Origin: Nitrospira sp.
GTDB lineage: Bacteria > Nitrospirota > Nitrospiria > Nitrospirales > Nitrospiraceae
Direction: 5' to 3'
Length of the DNA stretch: 64,000 nt
Assembly: GCA_023248215.1 (NCBI GenBank)
Contig: JAHFEW010000001.1
Span: 1 to 64,000, forward strand
Position 1 is the stretch's first letter, and every line of letters starts with the position of its first letter. Shown in pieces: positions 38,993 through 49,700 of this stretch. The notes beneath the pieces are model-generated. The model was given only the letters and a program-made list of their open reading frames with translations. It was not told where the DNA came from and ran no database searches. A program made the position numbers and the translations under genes.

Positions 38993-39082
38993 ATGATGCA
39001 GCGGGTTCTGACGACCGGCATGACGAGACAGGGCGGTTCCTACCTGGCGGAATTCCTGTTAGATCGTGGCTACAATAGTTGA
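38993..39082 (+). pseudogene. Truncated gmd (GDP-mannose 4,6-dehydratase) 5' remnant
   Basis: [29 protein letters not shown] aligns with the intact downstream Gmd N-terminus [29 protein letters not shown]. Confidence 0.75.
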
Positions 39083-39623
39083 CGCGGATCTCCATTGGCT
39101 GGAATCCCGTCGGATCGATGGTCGGCGCGCGGCCTCACGCTGGGCTACGTGCTGCTGCGAGGTCTGGGCCATTCCCCCGTTCCATAGAATTCACCATGCA
39201 GGCGCAGCATTCGGTATGCGGGAAGGCGGCGCTGATCTCCTTTGCTCCATGCTGCATCGCCGCAACGGCGGTCGCGCGTTGGGGACGCATTTCTTGTGCA
39301 ACCATCGTGATTCCTCTATACTGCGATCCTGCTGAGCCCCGTGCCGTCACTACTTCCTGTTGCACAGCGAGCTCGGGCCGATGAGTTCGTGCCTGCGCAC
39401 GTATCTGCTCCGCAAGACCTGTGAGCCATTATCCATCCACCATGCGAATGCGTGATGTGCCGAGAGAAGCGCTGACAGCCTCCGCTATGGACGCGTCTTT
39501 TGAGGGAGGGCATGCTGGCTATGTTCTTTCTGTTTCTGTCGCCGGAGCGGGCCCTCGATGGGACAGCGGTACATGTGCGGGGTGGGCTCTGTCGGTCTTG
39601 GTGAAGCAGCGGCCTCTGATCCT

Positions 39624-40967
39624 ATGAATGCTCCCATGTCGTCATCAGCCAGCACTGTGATCGGGCCTAGCCAGGGAGGGGAGAGGCGCATCCCCGGGAA
39701 CACACTGTTTTGGGCCTTCCAAAGTTACGTGGTGATCGCGGTCGCCTGCTCGAGTTTTTTTCCAATCCTGTTCCGCTTTCAAGAGCATGTCGTCATCATT
39801 TTGGCTGTGCTCTGCTTGGGCAGGTGTTGGCTGGAGAATGTCAATCCCTGGATCAGAAGCCCGCTGGACCTCCCCCTGTGGCTCTTCATCACATGGGTGC
39901 TCTGCACCGTTCCTTTCGCGACCGATCCCTCGTATAGTTTTGCCGAGTGGAAAAAGTTCGTCGCGCAGGTCGTCGTATTGTATTGGTCTCTGCTTGTGCT
40001 CCATCGCCGTCGCCAAGGAGATCTGCCGCGGCATATCCTGTGGGCGCTGGTCCTAGGTGGCGCGGTGCTTGCCCTCTACGCGCTCGTTGAGTTCGTCGAT
40101 AGGGGAGGGACGTGGAAGGATCGTTTTGTCCGGGCCCATGCCTTTGGGTCGGACTACAACTGGCTCAGCACCTACATGGTGATGACGATTCCTGTGGTCG
40201 GAAGTCTCGTGGTCATCTCTCGCATCGCCTGGGTTCGTGGAACCGAGTTGGTGGCTCTTGCGCTGACGGTCGCGGCACAGGTGTTTTCCTATACCCGCGG
40301 CGGCTGGCTTGGTCATGCCGCCCAAGGGGTGACGCTCGCGTTGATCGTCGGTGGAAGACGCCTTGCCTTGGTCGTGCTGGGAGTGTTGGCCATGGCCGGC
40401 GCGGGGCTGCTGGTTGCGTCTCAGGTCGGGTTTCAGAAGGACACCGTGGATTCCACGACCGTCGATACCAGACTGGCGGTCTGGGCCATTGGGTTGCGGG
40501 AAATAACGACGCATCCCGTGGTCGGGATCGGCTATGGGAATAATTCGTTCATCAAGAAGTTTCCGCAGTACTCTCCACAGGTACAGGCCCAGGTTCCTGA
40601 TCGTGAACGAGTGATTCCTGCCATGCATAGCACCTTCCTCATGGTGGCGCTTGGAAGCGGCCTTCCTGCGCTCGTGTTCTTCGTCTGGATCTTCATCGCC
40701 CTCGTGCGGCGGCTCATTCCCGTCCCGTGGTTGTCCGACCGGGGAGATAGGTTCACCGTGATGGCCGTCGGTATCGGGCTGGCCGTGATCGGGTTCGGGG
40801 TACGCAATCTCTTCGACTATATGTTCATGGGCAGCCTGGCCCATGTGTTTTGGTTGTTGGCGGCCATCGGGATCACCGTGACCAGTCCCAACTGGCGGCG
40901 GCTCGTGACCGAACAGGAGCAAGACGATCAGCAGGCAGTGACGCCGGAGCTGCAGGCGCCTGCGTAG
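39624..40967 (+). CDS. O-antigen ligase/polymerase-like (Wzy_C) membrane protein
   Basis: Polytopic; FSYTRGGWLGHAAQGVTLALIVGGRRLALVVLGVLAM...ITTHPVVGIGYGNNSFIKKF...MHSTFLMVALGSGLPALVFFVWIF. Confidence 0.85.
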   Translation: MNAPMSSSASTVIGPSQGGERRIPGNTLFWAFQSYVVIAVACSSFFPILFRFQEHVVIILAVLCLGRCWLENVNPWIRSPLDLPLWLFITWVLCTVPFATDPSYSFAEWKKFVAQVVVLYWSLLVLHRRRQGDLPRHILWALVLGGAVLALYALVEFVDRGGTWKDRFVRAHAFGSDYNWLSTYMVMTIPVVGSLVVISRIAWVRGTELVALALTVAAQVFSYTRGGWLGHAAQGVTLALIVGGRRLALVVLGVLAMAGAGLLVASQVGFQKDTVDSTTVDTRLAVWAIGLREITTHPVVGIGYGNNSFIKKFPQYSPQVQAQVPDRERVIPAMHSTFLMVALGSGLPALVFFVWIFIALVRRLIPVPWLSDRGDRFTVMAVGIGLAVIGFGVRNLFDYMFMGSLAHVFWLLAAIGITVTSPNWRRLVTEQEQDDQQAVTPELQAPA

Positions 40968-41125
40968 GTCGAGACCTGTCGACGTCGACGGTGGTTTCTG
41001 ACGGCAGCGGCTTGACAGGACCTCACAGATCCATCAAAAGTGGATTCTCTGTCGCCGAGGGTGCGAGGAGTTGGCAATGGTTCTCCGGCTCCTGAGGCCG
41101 GAAGACTGATTGGAGTATATCCGTC

Positions 41126-42133
41126 GTGAAAGCCTTGATTACCGGCATTACCGGCCAAGATGGGTCGTACCTCGCCGAATTTCTCCTGGCGAAGGGGTAT
41201 GACGTGTATGGAATCATCCGTCGATCGAGTTCCTTCAACACATCGCGGATTGACGGCATTTACCAGGACCCGCACATTGCCGGTGCCAAACTGCACCTGG
41301 TGTATGGGGATCTCAACGATGCCAGCTCGCTGAATAAGATTCTGCGGACGGTCCGGCCCGACGAGATTTATAACCTTGGGGCTCAGAGTCATGTCCGGGT
41401 CAGTTTCGATATCCCTGAGTACACCGCGGAGATCACGGGCTTGGGGACCGTCCGATTGCTGGAGGCGATCCGTGAATCGGGACTTCGGCCCAAGTTCTAT
41501 CAGGCGTCGTCGAGCGAGATGTACGGCAAGGTGCAGGAGGTCCCGCAGCGGGAAACCACGCCGTTTTATCCGCGCAGCCCCTATGGCGCGGCGAAGGTCT
41601 ACGCCCATTGGATCACCGTCAATTATCGCGAGGCCTACGGCCTGTTCGCCTGCAACGGCATCCTCTTCAATCATGAGTCGCCACGCCGGGGTGAAACGTT
41701 CGTGACGCGCAAGATCACGAAGGCTGCAGCCCGGATCACATTGGGATTGCAACAGGACTTGTTCCTGGGCAATCTGGACGCGAAACGGGATTGGGGCTAT
41801 GCCGGAGACTATGTCGAAGCCATGTGGCTCATGTTGCAGCAGGAGCAGCCGGACGATTACGTCGTCGCGACGGGGGAAACCCACACGGTGCGCGAGTTTC
41901 TCGATGTGGCGTTCGGTCATCTGGGACTCGATTGGCATCGTCACGTGAAAATCGATCCGCGCTATTACCGACCGACGGAGGTCGATCTCCTGATCGGCGA
42001 CCCGGCGAAAGCGCAGCGGCAGCTCGGCTGGAAACCGAATGTGGACTTCCATCGGTTGGCGATCATGATGGTCGAGGCGGATGTGGAAGTTGAACGGCTC
42101 AAACTACAGGGCACCGCATCGAAGGGATCCTAG
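41126..42133 (+). CDS. gmd: GDP-mannose 4,6-dehydratase
   Basis: [42 protein letters not shown]...[18 protein letters not shown]. Confidence 0.96.
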   Translation: MKALITGITGQDGSYLAEFLLAKGYDVYGIIRRSSSFNTSRIDGIYQDPHIAGAKLHLVYGDLNDASSLNKILRTVRPDEIYNLGAQSHVRVSFDIPEYTAEITGLGTVRLLEAIRESGLRPKFYQASSSEMYGKVQEVPQRETTPFYPRSPYGAAKVYAHWITVNYREAYGLFACNGILFNHESPRRGETFVTRKITKAAARITLGLQQDLFLGNLDAKRDWGYAGDYVEAMWLMLQQEQPDDYVVATGETHTVREFLDVAFGHLGLDWHRHVKIDPRYYRPTEVDLLIGDPAKAQRQLGWKPNVDFHRLAIMMVEADVEVERLKLQGTASKGS

Positions 42134-42136
42134 GTC

Positions 42137-43084
42137 ATGGATAAGCACGCGCGCATTTACATCGCAGGTCATCAGGGGATGGTCGGGTCTGCGATGGTGC
42201 GGGTCCTCACCGCCTGTGGGTACGACAATCTGATTCTCCGGACCAGCAAGGAACTGGATTTGCGCGACAACGGCCGGGTCGCCGCATTTTTTGCAGAGAC
42301 CAAACCGGAGTATGTCTTCCTGGCTGCGGCGAAGGTGGGAGGGATTCTGGCGAACAGCACGTTCCCCGCCGAGTTCATTTACGATAATCTGGCGATTCAA
42401 ACCAACGTCATCCATCAGGCCTACGTCCAGGGTGTCAAGAAGTTGCTCCTGCTGGGATCATCCTGCATCTATCCACGGGATTCGCCGCAGCCGATGAAGG
42501 AAGAGTATCTGTTGACCGGTTCGCTTGAACCGACCAACGAGTGGTATGCCGTGGCGAAGATCGCCGGCATCAAGATGTGTCAGGCCTACCGTCGGCAGTA
42601 CGGCTGCGATTTTATTGCGGTGATGCCGACGAACCTCTACGGCCCGAACGATAATTTCGATCTGCAGACGGCCCATGTGCTGGCGGCGTTGCTCCGGCGG
42701 TTCCACGAAGCGCACGAGCAGGGGAGCCCTCCCACGCTGTGGGGGTCCGGGACCCCGCGGCGGGAATTTCTGCATGTGGACGATTGCGCGGATGCCTGTT
42801 TGTTTCTGATGGACCGCTATTCCGATGCAATGATCATGAACGTCGGTGCAGGGCAGGACATTGCGATCGCCGAACTGGCGTCACTGGTGGCCGAGGTGGT
42901 CGGGTATCGGGGGGACATTCATTGGGATCGCACCAAGCCGGACGGCATGCCGCGGAAGTTGATGGATTCCAGCCGCATCGCCGCCCTGGGGTGGAAGCCG
43001 GCAATCACCTTGGCAGAAGGACTGCGTCGGACCTATGGCTGGTACCGGCAACAGGTGGGCGCGTCCCAAGCCGGTGTGTCATGA
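42137..43084 (+). CDS. fcl: GDP-L-fucose synthase
   Basis: ARIYIAGHQGMVGSAMVRVL...FLAAAKVGGILANSTFPAEFIYDNL...LLLGSSCIYPRDSPQPMKEEYLLTG. Confidence 0.95.
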   Translation: MDKHARIYIAGHQGMVGSAMVRVLTACGYDNLILRTSKELDLRDNGRVAAFFAETKPEYVFLAAAKVGGILANSTFPAEFIYDNLAIQTNVIHQAYVQGVKKLLLLGSSCIYPRDSPQPMKEEYLLTGSLEPTNEWYAVAKIAGIKMCQAYRRQYGCDFIAVMPTNLYGPNDNFDLQTAHVLAALLRRFHEAHEQGSPPTLWGSGTPRREFLHVDDCADACLFLMDRYSDAMIMNVGAGQDIAIAELASLVAEVVGYRGDIHWDRTKPDGMPRKLMDSSRIAALGWKPAITLAEGLRRTYGWYRQQVGASQAGVS

Positions 43085-43242
43085 ACGGCAGTGGCATGGG
43101 CTGGTCGGCCGGTGCGTAGGCTGACGGGAGCGACACTGCGTTTCGCTTCGTCGTTCACTTCTCCTCTCTGCGATGTTTCACGCAGTCTCCTTCGCAACCG
43201 AGGATGTCTCCTCACCATCGTGAATCGTAGGAACATGTCGTC

Positions 43243-45141
43243 ATGTGTGGTCTAGTCGGGGCCCTGGTCTTCGATGGTGGCTCGTTCCGCCTCTCTGAGC
43301 CATACCTGACCCGGATGCGAGACAGCATGGTCCATCGGGGTCCGGACGGGGCGGGGTTGTGGATAGGGCCTGGTGGTCGGATTGGGCTGGGACATCGGCG
43401 GCTCTCGATCATTGACCTGTCTGAAGCGGCTCGCCAACCGATGGCCAATGAGGATGAAACCCTCTGGGTGGCCTTCAATGGCGAGATATATAACCACGCG
43501 GCGATCAGGCGTGAGTTAGAGGCCCTCGGCGGACATCGCTGGAGGACCGACCACTCGGATACCGAAGTGATCCTCCATGCCTTTGAGACGTGGGGCATCG
43601 ATTGTCTGTCGAGGTTTCGCGGGATGTTTGCGATCGCACTCTGGGATGTGCGTTGCCAAGAGTTGTGGCTGATTCGTGACCGCATCGGGGTGAAGCCCCT
43701 GTATTACAGCCTGCACCATGGGCGACTGACCTTCGCCTCCGAGATCAAGGCGTTGCTGCAGGACCCGGAGCAACCGAAGGCGCTGCACGAGGAATCGCTC
43801 TTCCACTACCTCTCGTTTCTTACGACCCCGGCCCCGCAGACCCTGTTCGACGGAATTCAAAAACTTCCCGGCGGCACCTGGCTGCGCGTGCGCGCGGATG
43901 GGACGATGGAAGAACGTCGTTACTGGGATGTGTGGGAGCAGACCTCTCCCCTGATCGGACAATCGGATGCGGAGATCGCAGCCAGAGTGTTGGAGCAATT
44001 ACGGGAGTCGGTCGCGCTTCGCAAGGTGAGCGATGTGCCGGTCGGTGTGTTTTTGTCAGGCGGCATCGACTCCAGCACCAACGCGGTCTTGTTCTCGCAG
44101 GGCGAGACCCGACCGGTCAACACGTTTACGATCGGGTACGACGGCGAATATCCGAGTTATCGCAATGAACTCGACTATGCCCGCTTGATGGCCGACAAGG
44201 TCGGCGCGAACCATCATGAACGCCTGTTGTCGGTGGAGGATCTCATTGCATTCTTGCCGCGCATGGTCGCGTTGCAGGATGAGCCGATCGCCGATCCGGT
44301 CTGTGTCCCGGTTTATTATGTCTCTCAACTGGCGCGTGACCATGGCGTGATCGTCTGCCAGGTCGGCGAAGGCGCCGACGAACTGTTCTGGGGCTATCCT
44401 GGCTGGAAGACATTTCGGAGGCTGGAGCGATGGAACCAGTGGCCGATTCCATCCTTCGCAAAGCAGCTCGGGCTCAGGGCTCTGCAAGGAGTCGGCGAAG
44501 GGGAGACGTTTCACTATGAACGGTTGCGGCGCGGGGCGCTCAAGCAGCCGATCTTTTGGGGCGGTGCGGAAGCCTTTCCGGAAGCCCTGAAACAGCGTCT
44601 CTTGTCTCCTCGCTTGCAGCGAAGGTTTCGAGGCCTGACGTCCTGGGAAGCCATCCGGCCAATTCATGAACGGTTTCAGGCGAAAGCCTGGGAAAAGGGA
44701 CCGCTCCAATGGATGAGTTACCTTGATCTGAACTTCCGACTCCCCGAGCTGTTGTTGATGCGGGTGGACAAAATGAGTATGGGCGCGAGTCTGGAGGCCA
44801 GGGTTCCGTTTCTCGACCACGAGTTCGTACAATTGGCGATGAGCATTCCGGAGGCCGTCAAAACCAGAGGCGGGGTCCTCAAGACGGTCCTCAAGCAAGC
44901 GGTGCGCGGGGTGATTCCGGACGCCGTGATCGATCGGCCGAAACAGGGGTTTGGCGTGCCGGTGCATGAATGGATGCAGGATCGGCTCGGAACGCTGATG
45001 CAGGAAACGCTCTCTGAGTTTTGCGACAGGACGGACATCTTGGATAAGACCGCAGTCCTGCATTTGGTTCGGGAACAGCGCGATCCTCGCAGCTGGTATC
45101 TCTTTAATCTCGCGTTGTGGTGGAAGGAGTATCTTGCGTAG
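43243..45141 (+). CDS. asnB: Asparagine synthase (glutamine-hydrolysing)
   Basis: MCGLVGALVFDGG...MVHRGPDGAGLWIGPGGRIGLGHRRLSIIDLSEAARQPM...VFLSGGIDSSTNAVL; TAG stop is the edge of element E6. Confidence 0.95.
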   Translation: MCGLVGALVFDGGSFRLSEPYLTRMRDSMVHRGPDGAGLWIGPGGRIGLGHRRLSIIDLSEAARQPMANEDETLWVAFNGEIYNHAAIRRELEALGGHRWRTDHSDTEVILHAFETWGIDCLSRFRGMFAIALWDVRCQELWLIRDRIGVKPLYYSLHHGRLTFASEIKALLQDPEQPKALHEESLFHYLSFLTTPAPQTLFDGIQKLPGGTWLRVRADGTMEERRYWDVWEQTSPLIGQSDAEIAARVLEQLRESVALRKVSDVPVGVFLSGGIDSSTNAVLFSQGETRPVNTFTIGYDGEYPSYRNELDYARLMADKVGANHHERLLSVEDLIAFLPRMVALQDEPIADPVCVPVYYVSQLARDHGVIVCQVGEGADELFWGYPGWKTFRRLERWNQWPIPSFAKQLGLRALQGVGEGETFHYERLRRGALKQPIFWGGAEAFPEALKQRLLSPRLQRRFRGLTSWEAIRPIHERFQAKAWEKGPLQWMSYLDLNFRLPELLLMRVDKMSMGASLEARVPFLDHEFVQLAMSIPEAVKTRGGVLKTVLKQAVRGVIPDAVIDRPKQGFGVPVHEWMQDRLGTLMQETLSEFCDRTDILDKTAVLHLVREQRDPRSWYLFNLALWWKEYLA

Positions 45142-45380
45142 CAGGATGCTGAAAAAATCCGCCAGCTTCGTTCTCGCCTCGTTCAGACCCTCAACGTACC
45201 CCCCATGGGAAAAGAGCCTGTCTCGGCAGGCGTGGGGCGGGCGGGTAAGAACGTCACGCCTCGGCTCAAGACACTGCCGGCTCACCGTCTCGCCGGCGTC
45301 CACACACGTGGCGCTCATTATTCTTCGCGCCGTGGACCTCGCTGCGGCCTTGCTGGGCGGCCTTTTTGAGCCTCCTGCGG
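45138..45380 (+). repeat. Interspersed structured element, copy E6 (long-loop type, R not clear)
   Basis: GTAGCAGGATGCTGAAAAAATCCGCCAGC...GAGCCTGTCTCGGCAGGC...GTCCACACACGTGGCGC...GCGCCGTGGAC...GGCCTTTTTGAGCCTCCTGCGGG. Confidence 0.87.
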
Positions 45381-45456
45381 GATCGTCTGCCATGGCTACA
45401 GCCTCCGCGGGATGCTCGATGACCTGTTGTGACGGTCTCTTCATGGTCAGTGTAGG

Positions 45457-47574
45457 ATGAGCAGCGATTCCCCCATCGATTTTTCCGAACGTATTCGGTC
45501 GAAGATCCGGAGCGTGGGCCTGAGCGCCACCCTTCGCATGGGAGTCCGTAAAGCCTTGCGACCGTTGCTCTCCCGGTGGCATCGCCAGCAAGTCACCCGA
45601 CATCCCTACCTGGTGGGTAGGAAAGAATTGGCGATTGCGTTGGGCACGTCTCCTGAGGAAGTCCTCTCGGTAGTGGCTCGGATGAGGGACGAACTCACCG
45701 GCCGCCTGCCGGTCGCGCCCGGTGATGTACCGGCGATTCGTTCTCTCTATCAACAACGGGTGCCCGGTCTTCTGGAAGCGACGATCGAATCAGCCGGCCA
45801 TGTCTGCAACCATGTGTTCGATCTTCTGGGATCCGGTCCAATGGCATTGGGAGGTACGATCGATTGGCACCGGGACTTCAAAAGCGGCTACCGGTGGAAT
45901 TCCGACCTCTGTTTCTTGGACATTCCTCACGGCCAAGGGAACGGCGTCGATATCAAGGTTCCATGGGAGTTGTCCCGGGGGCACCACCTGGTCCTTCTGG
46001 CACAGACGGCGCTGCTGACTGGAGAAACGAAATATTCCGGCGAATGTGTCGCGCAGATGACGAATTGGATCGCAGCCAATCCACCCGGACATGGGGTCAA
46101 CTGGGCCTGCCCAATGGACGTTGCGATTCGCGCCGTCAATTGGTTGTGGGCGCTGGCTCTTGTGGCGGAGCCGTCGGTTGTGAACGACGCCTGGTTGGCA
46201 GAGGTCCTGGCCATGTTGGTCGCGCATGGCCGGTATCTTATGGCGAATCTGGAAGTCCGCGACGACGGAGTGACGACTAATCACTACCTGGCGGATGTCG
46301 TGGGGTTGCTCTACCTCGGACTCTGTCTGAAAGAAGTGCGCGAAGCCAAGCGATGGCAGGCCTTTGCCGTTCGCGAGTTGGTGCGTGAAATGGATCGGCA
46401 GGTGCTCCCCGATGGCGTGCATTACGAGTCGAGCCTGTCCTATCACCGCCTGGTGACTGAAATGTTTCTGTCTTCGGCGGTGCTCTGCCGGCACCATGGG
46501 GTGGACTTGCCCCATGCCTTTCACAATCGTTTGGCGAAGATGTGTGACTTTGTGCAGGGCTATACGAAACCGAACGGACTAGCTCCACAAATCGGGGATG
46601 GAGACAACGGTCGCTTGCATATCCTGACCGGTTATGGCCGATGCGACGTGCGGGACCACCGCCATCTGCTTGCCGTCGGCGGAATGTTCTATGATCGTGC
46701 GGACTGGCTCGCTGCGGCAGGGCCTTCATGGGTCGAGGGGCTGTGGTTCGGCGGGGCGCGCCATTCGGTGCGGAAGGGGGCGGCAGAGACTGTCGCGCCG
46801 CAGCCCCGGAGCGTGGCGTTTCCGGATGGTGGATTCTACATCCTGCGCGAGCAGAAAGATTATGTCTTGTTCAACTGTAATCCGCCCGGTAGCAGCGGAC
46901 TGGGAACCCATAAACATAACGACTTGCTCTCGCTGGAAATGCAGCTCGGGGGGGAAGATATTCTTGTGGATTCGGGTTGTTTTCTCTATACTTCCGATCC
47001 GCAGGCCTATAATCGATTCCGTCGCACTACCTCCCACTCGACAGTCACGGTGGATCAGGCAGAGCAGAACCGTTTGATTCCCGGAAAACTCTTTTGTCTG
47101 CATCCGGATAGCCGGTTGCATGTGCTGCAATGGGAGACCGGTCGATCGGTCGAACAGGTGACGGCGGAACATGATGGATACGGACGGCTTTCCGACCCGG
47201 TCCGGCACCGGCGTGATGTGCGGTACCACCGGTCGAACGGTTCGTGGCAGGTGAGCGATCATCTATCGAGTCCCGTGAGCCGATCTCTCTCCCATCGTCT
47301 GGAATGGACCTTGACGTTTGCCCCCCATTGCTCGCTGCATCCTGCCGGAACCGGATGGCATGTGGTGACTCCCACCCAGCGTCTATGGCTGGAAGGTCCG
47401 CGGTTGTCCGCGGGTGGCCGGTCCCTGGCCGTTCATCCACAGGTCGATCAGGAGGAGATGGCGCTCCAGTACGGAGTGAAATGCCCGGCTCCCTTCTTGC
47501 GCTGGAGTTGGGAGGGGCCTCTCCCCGTGGAAGGAACTTTCACGATTTCTCGCCTGGGTTCACGTTCTACATGA
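45457..47574 (+). CDS. Heparinase II/III family protein
   Basis: IDWHRDFKSGYRWNSDLCFLDIPHGQGNGVDIKVPWELSRGHHLVLLAQTALLTGE...GLGTHKHNDLLSLEMQLGGEDILVDSGCFLYTSDPQAYNRFRRTTSHSTVTVD. Confidence 0.9.
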   Translation: MSSDSPIDFSERIRSKIRSVGLSATLRMGVRKALRPLLSRWHRQQVTRHPYLVGRKELAIALGTSPEEVLSVVARMRDELTGRLPVAPGDVPAIRSLYQQRVPGLLEATIESAGHVCNHVFDLLGSGPMALGGTIDWHRDFKSGYRWNSDLCFLDIPHGQGNGVDIKVPWELSRGHHLVLLAQTALLTGETKYSGECVAQMTNWIAANPPGHGVNWACPMDVAIRAVNWLWALALVAEPSVVNDAWLAEVLAMLVAHGRYLMANLEVRDDGVTTNHYLADVVGLLYLGLCLKEVREAKRWQAFAVRELVREMDRQVLPDGVHYESSLSYHRLVTEMFLSSAVLCRHHGVDLPHAFHNRLAKMCDFVQGYTKPNGLAPQIGDGDNGRLHILTGYGRCDVRDHRHLLAVGGMFYDRADWLAAAGPSWVEGLWFGGARHSVRKGAAETVAPQPRSVAFPDGGFYILREQKDYVLFNCNPPGSSGLGTHKHNDLLSLEMQLGGEDILVDSGCFLYTSDPQAYNRFRRTTSHSTVTVDQAEQNRLIPGKLFCLHPDSRLHVLQWETGRSVEQVTAEHDGYGRLSDPVRHRRDVRYHRSNGSWQVSDHLSSPVSRSLSHRLEWTLTFAPHCSLHPAGTGWHVVTPTQRLWLEGPRLSAGGRSLAVHPQVDQEEMALQYGVKCPAPFLRWSWEGPLPVEGTFTISRLGSRST

Positions 47575-47604
47575 CGCGACGTTGGGAGGTTGTTAGCTGA
47601 GTTT

Positions 47605-48144
47605 ATGAAGGCGTTGACGATCTGGCTGACCGGGTTGCCCTGTTCCGGAAAGACGACCCTGGCGAACCTGCTGTTTCGCAGTCTGTTGGAGCAGGGTGTG
47701 ACCAACGTGGAGGTGTTGGACGGAGATGTCGTCCGCACGCATTTGTCGAAGGGGCTCGGATTTTCCCGCGCCGACCGCGACACGAACATCTTGCGGATCG
47801 GATGGGTCTGCCAGGTCTTGACCAAGCATGGGGTGTGCAGCATTGTCGCCGCCGTCTCGCCGTTTCGGGCCGGCCGGAACGACGTGCGGGCGATGGTCGA
47901 GAAGGCGGGAGGCCCCGGATCGTTCGTCGAGGTGTGGGTGCGCTGCGGGGTCGAGGAGTGCATCAGGCGCGATGTCAAAGGGATGTACGCCAAGGCGTTG
48001 CGGGGCGAAATTCAGCAGTTCACCGGCGTGTCCGATCCCTATGAGGAGCCGCTCGATGCGGAAGTCGTCGTGGATACGAGCACAGAATCCCCATCGAAGT
48101 CGGTGAGTCGCATCCTGGAGGTCGTCAATCGTGTCACACAATGA
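47605..48144 (+). CDS. cysC: Adenylylsulfate kinase
   Basis: IWLTGLPCSGKTTLANLLFRSLLEQGVTNVEVLDGDVVRTHLSKGLGFSRADRDTNILRIG. Confidence 0.92.
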   Translation: MKALTIWLTGLPCSGKTTLANLLFRSLLEQGVTNVEVLDGDVVRTHLSKGLGFSRADRDTNILRIGWVCQVLTKHGVCSIVAAVSPFRAGRNDVRAMVEKAGGPGSFVEVWVRCGVEECIRRDVKGMYAKALRGEIQQFTGVSDPYEEPLDAEVVVDTSTESPSKSVSRILEVVNRVTQ

Positions 48145-48188
48145 ACGCGGCGGCGCGCGACGACTCGGCCTAAAAGGTTCGACCGGTT

Positions 48189-49610
48189 GTGGATAAGAGC
48201 TTCTTATGGTTTCTGCTTCCGACGCTGCTCCAAACCGTTCTGGGGGTCGGCGTCATGGTTCCGATCACCACCTATTACCTGGATCCGTCCGATCTTGGCA
48301 CAGTCGCCATCCTGACCGCCTTAGCCATGCTGGTGACCCCGCTGGCGTCAACCGGTGACAATTGGGTGTTGTCGACTCACTGGCATGCGACTTCGGCGCG
48401 TGGTCGGAAGGAACTGCTCTTCAATCTCCTGCTCGCCAATCTCGGGATGAAAACGGTCTGGGTTGTCATTTTTTGGCTGCTGTCTCCGCTGGTCTTGCCG
48501 CACCTCATCCGAGACTATCGCCCCGAGTATCACCAGTACTTCGGATTGGCGCTGGCGGGCTTGTTGGCCGGCACGTTGTGGGTCACGCTCAGTTCGCTGA
48601 TGGTGATCGAGCGGGCGCCCGTCAGCCATGCGGTGAACGAATCGCTGCAGTGGGGGGCCGGAGCGATGACCACGTTGGTGGGGCTCTCGGTGGCGAAGAT
48701 CGGGGTCCTGGCCCTGTTTCTGGCGCCGATCGTCGCCGGACTTGTCTCCGTCCTGCATGGGCTCTGGTATGCGGCCCACCGGGTTTCTTTGCGGCCCAGC
48801 CTGCATTGGGGCAAAGCAATTGTTCGGAGCGGCATGCCGGCCATCCCGTTCAGTCTGATGGATGTCGTGGCCAATAGTCTGGATCGATTTGTCATCCAGC
48901 GATGGTTGGATCTCTCGACGTTGGGTATCTATGCCCATTCACAAAGTTATCGCGGCATGTTCGTCACCGTGACGAAGGCCTATTCGAGGACCATGACTCC
49001 GACGTTTCTGGAATTGTTTGCCGGAAATCCCGCCCAGCCGCGACGGCAGGTTGAAGAGACGGTGTCGCTGTGGTACCTCTGTGTAACGGCAGGAGGGATT
49101 CTGGTCACCCTGTTTTCACCCGAGGTGATCCACATCTTGACGCACGGAAAGTTCGACCAGGCCGCGGAACTGGTGCCGATCTGGTTTCTGCTCGTCTTTG
49201 CGCACAGCATGGCGATACCGTATACGCAGTACCTGCTCACGGTCCGTCGGAACTTCCTCCTGTCCTGGTCGTCCATCGTCATGAGCCTGGGAACGATGGG
49301 GCTGGTCTGTGTCGCCACCTGGCAATTCGGGGTGATCGGCGCGACCAGTGCGGCGGTGTTTGGTGCGTTGGCGCTGCATGGGATGCGGTTCTACCTTGCG
49401 CGCCGGTTCGGCTGTCCCTATGGTTTCGAAGCGGGTGTGCTCTGGGGGATGGGCACGGTCCTACTCGTATATCTGGTGACCTCCCGGGTCGGGCTGCCCC
49501 TTTCGGCCAAAATCGTTCTCGCAGGGGTCGTGATGGCGGCGCTGTGGACCAGAATTGCGCCGCGCTTATCCTGGCAGGCGATGAGGCGTGTCTGGGCAGC
49601 GCCGAAATGA
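48189..49610 (+). CDS. Polysaccharide flippase (Wzx-like oligosaccharide transporter)
   Basis: Polytopic; FLLPTLLQTVLGVGVMVPITTYYLDPSDLGTVAILTALAMLVTPLASTGDNWVL. Confidence 0.85.
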   Translation: MDKSFLWFLLPTLLQTVLGVGVMVPITTYYLDPSDLGTVAILTALAMLVTPLASTGDNWVLSTHWHATSARGRKELLFNLLLANLGMKTVWVVIFWLLSPLVLPHLIRDYRPEYHQYFGLALAGLLAGTLWVTLSSLMVIERAPVSHAVNESLQWGAGAMTTLVGLSVAKIGVLALFLAPIVAGLVSVLHGLWYAAHRVSLRPSLHWGKAIVRSGMPAIPFSLMDVVANSLDRFVIQRWLDLSTLGIYAHSQSYRGMFVTVTKAYSRTMTPTFLELFAGNPAQPRRQVEETVSLWYLCVTAGGILVTLFSPEVIHILTHGKFDQAAELVPIWFLLVFAHSMAIPYTQYLLTVRRNFLLSWSSIVMSLGTMGLVCVATWQFGVIGATSAAVFGALALHGMRFYLARRFGCPYGFEAGVLWGMGTVLLVYLVTSRVGLPLSAKIVLAGVVMAALWTRIAPRLSWQAMRRVWAAPK

Positions 49611-49700
49611 GTCGTCCGTGGTGCGCGCACACAGGGCTTCCCGCGGGACCATGAATGAAACAAAAACCGAGACACGCAGGTGGGGCACCTTTGAAAGGAG

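Noticed and set aside
39365-39460. Peptide YFLLHSELGPMSSCLRTYLLRKTCEP as a gene fragment
   Set aside because: Looks protein-like but has no family I can name and no start or coding context.
44056-45756. 566-aa minus-strand ORF
   Set aside because: Antisense to asnB and running through E6; composition typical of shadow ORFs in high-GC DNA.
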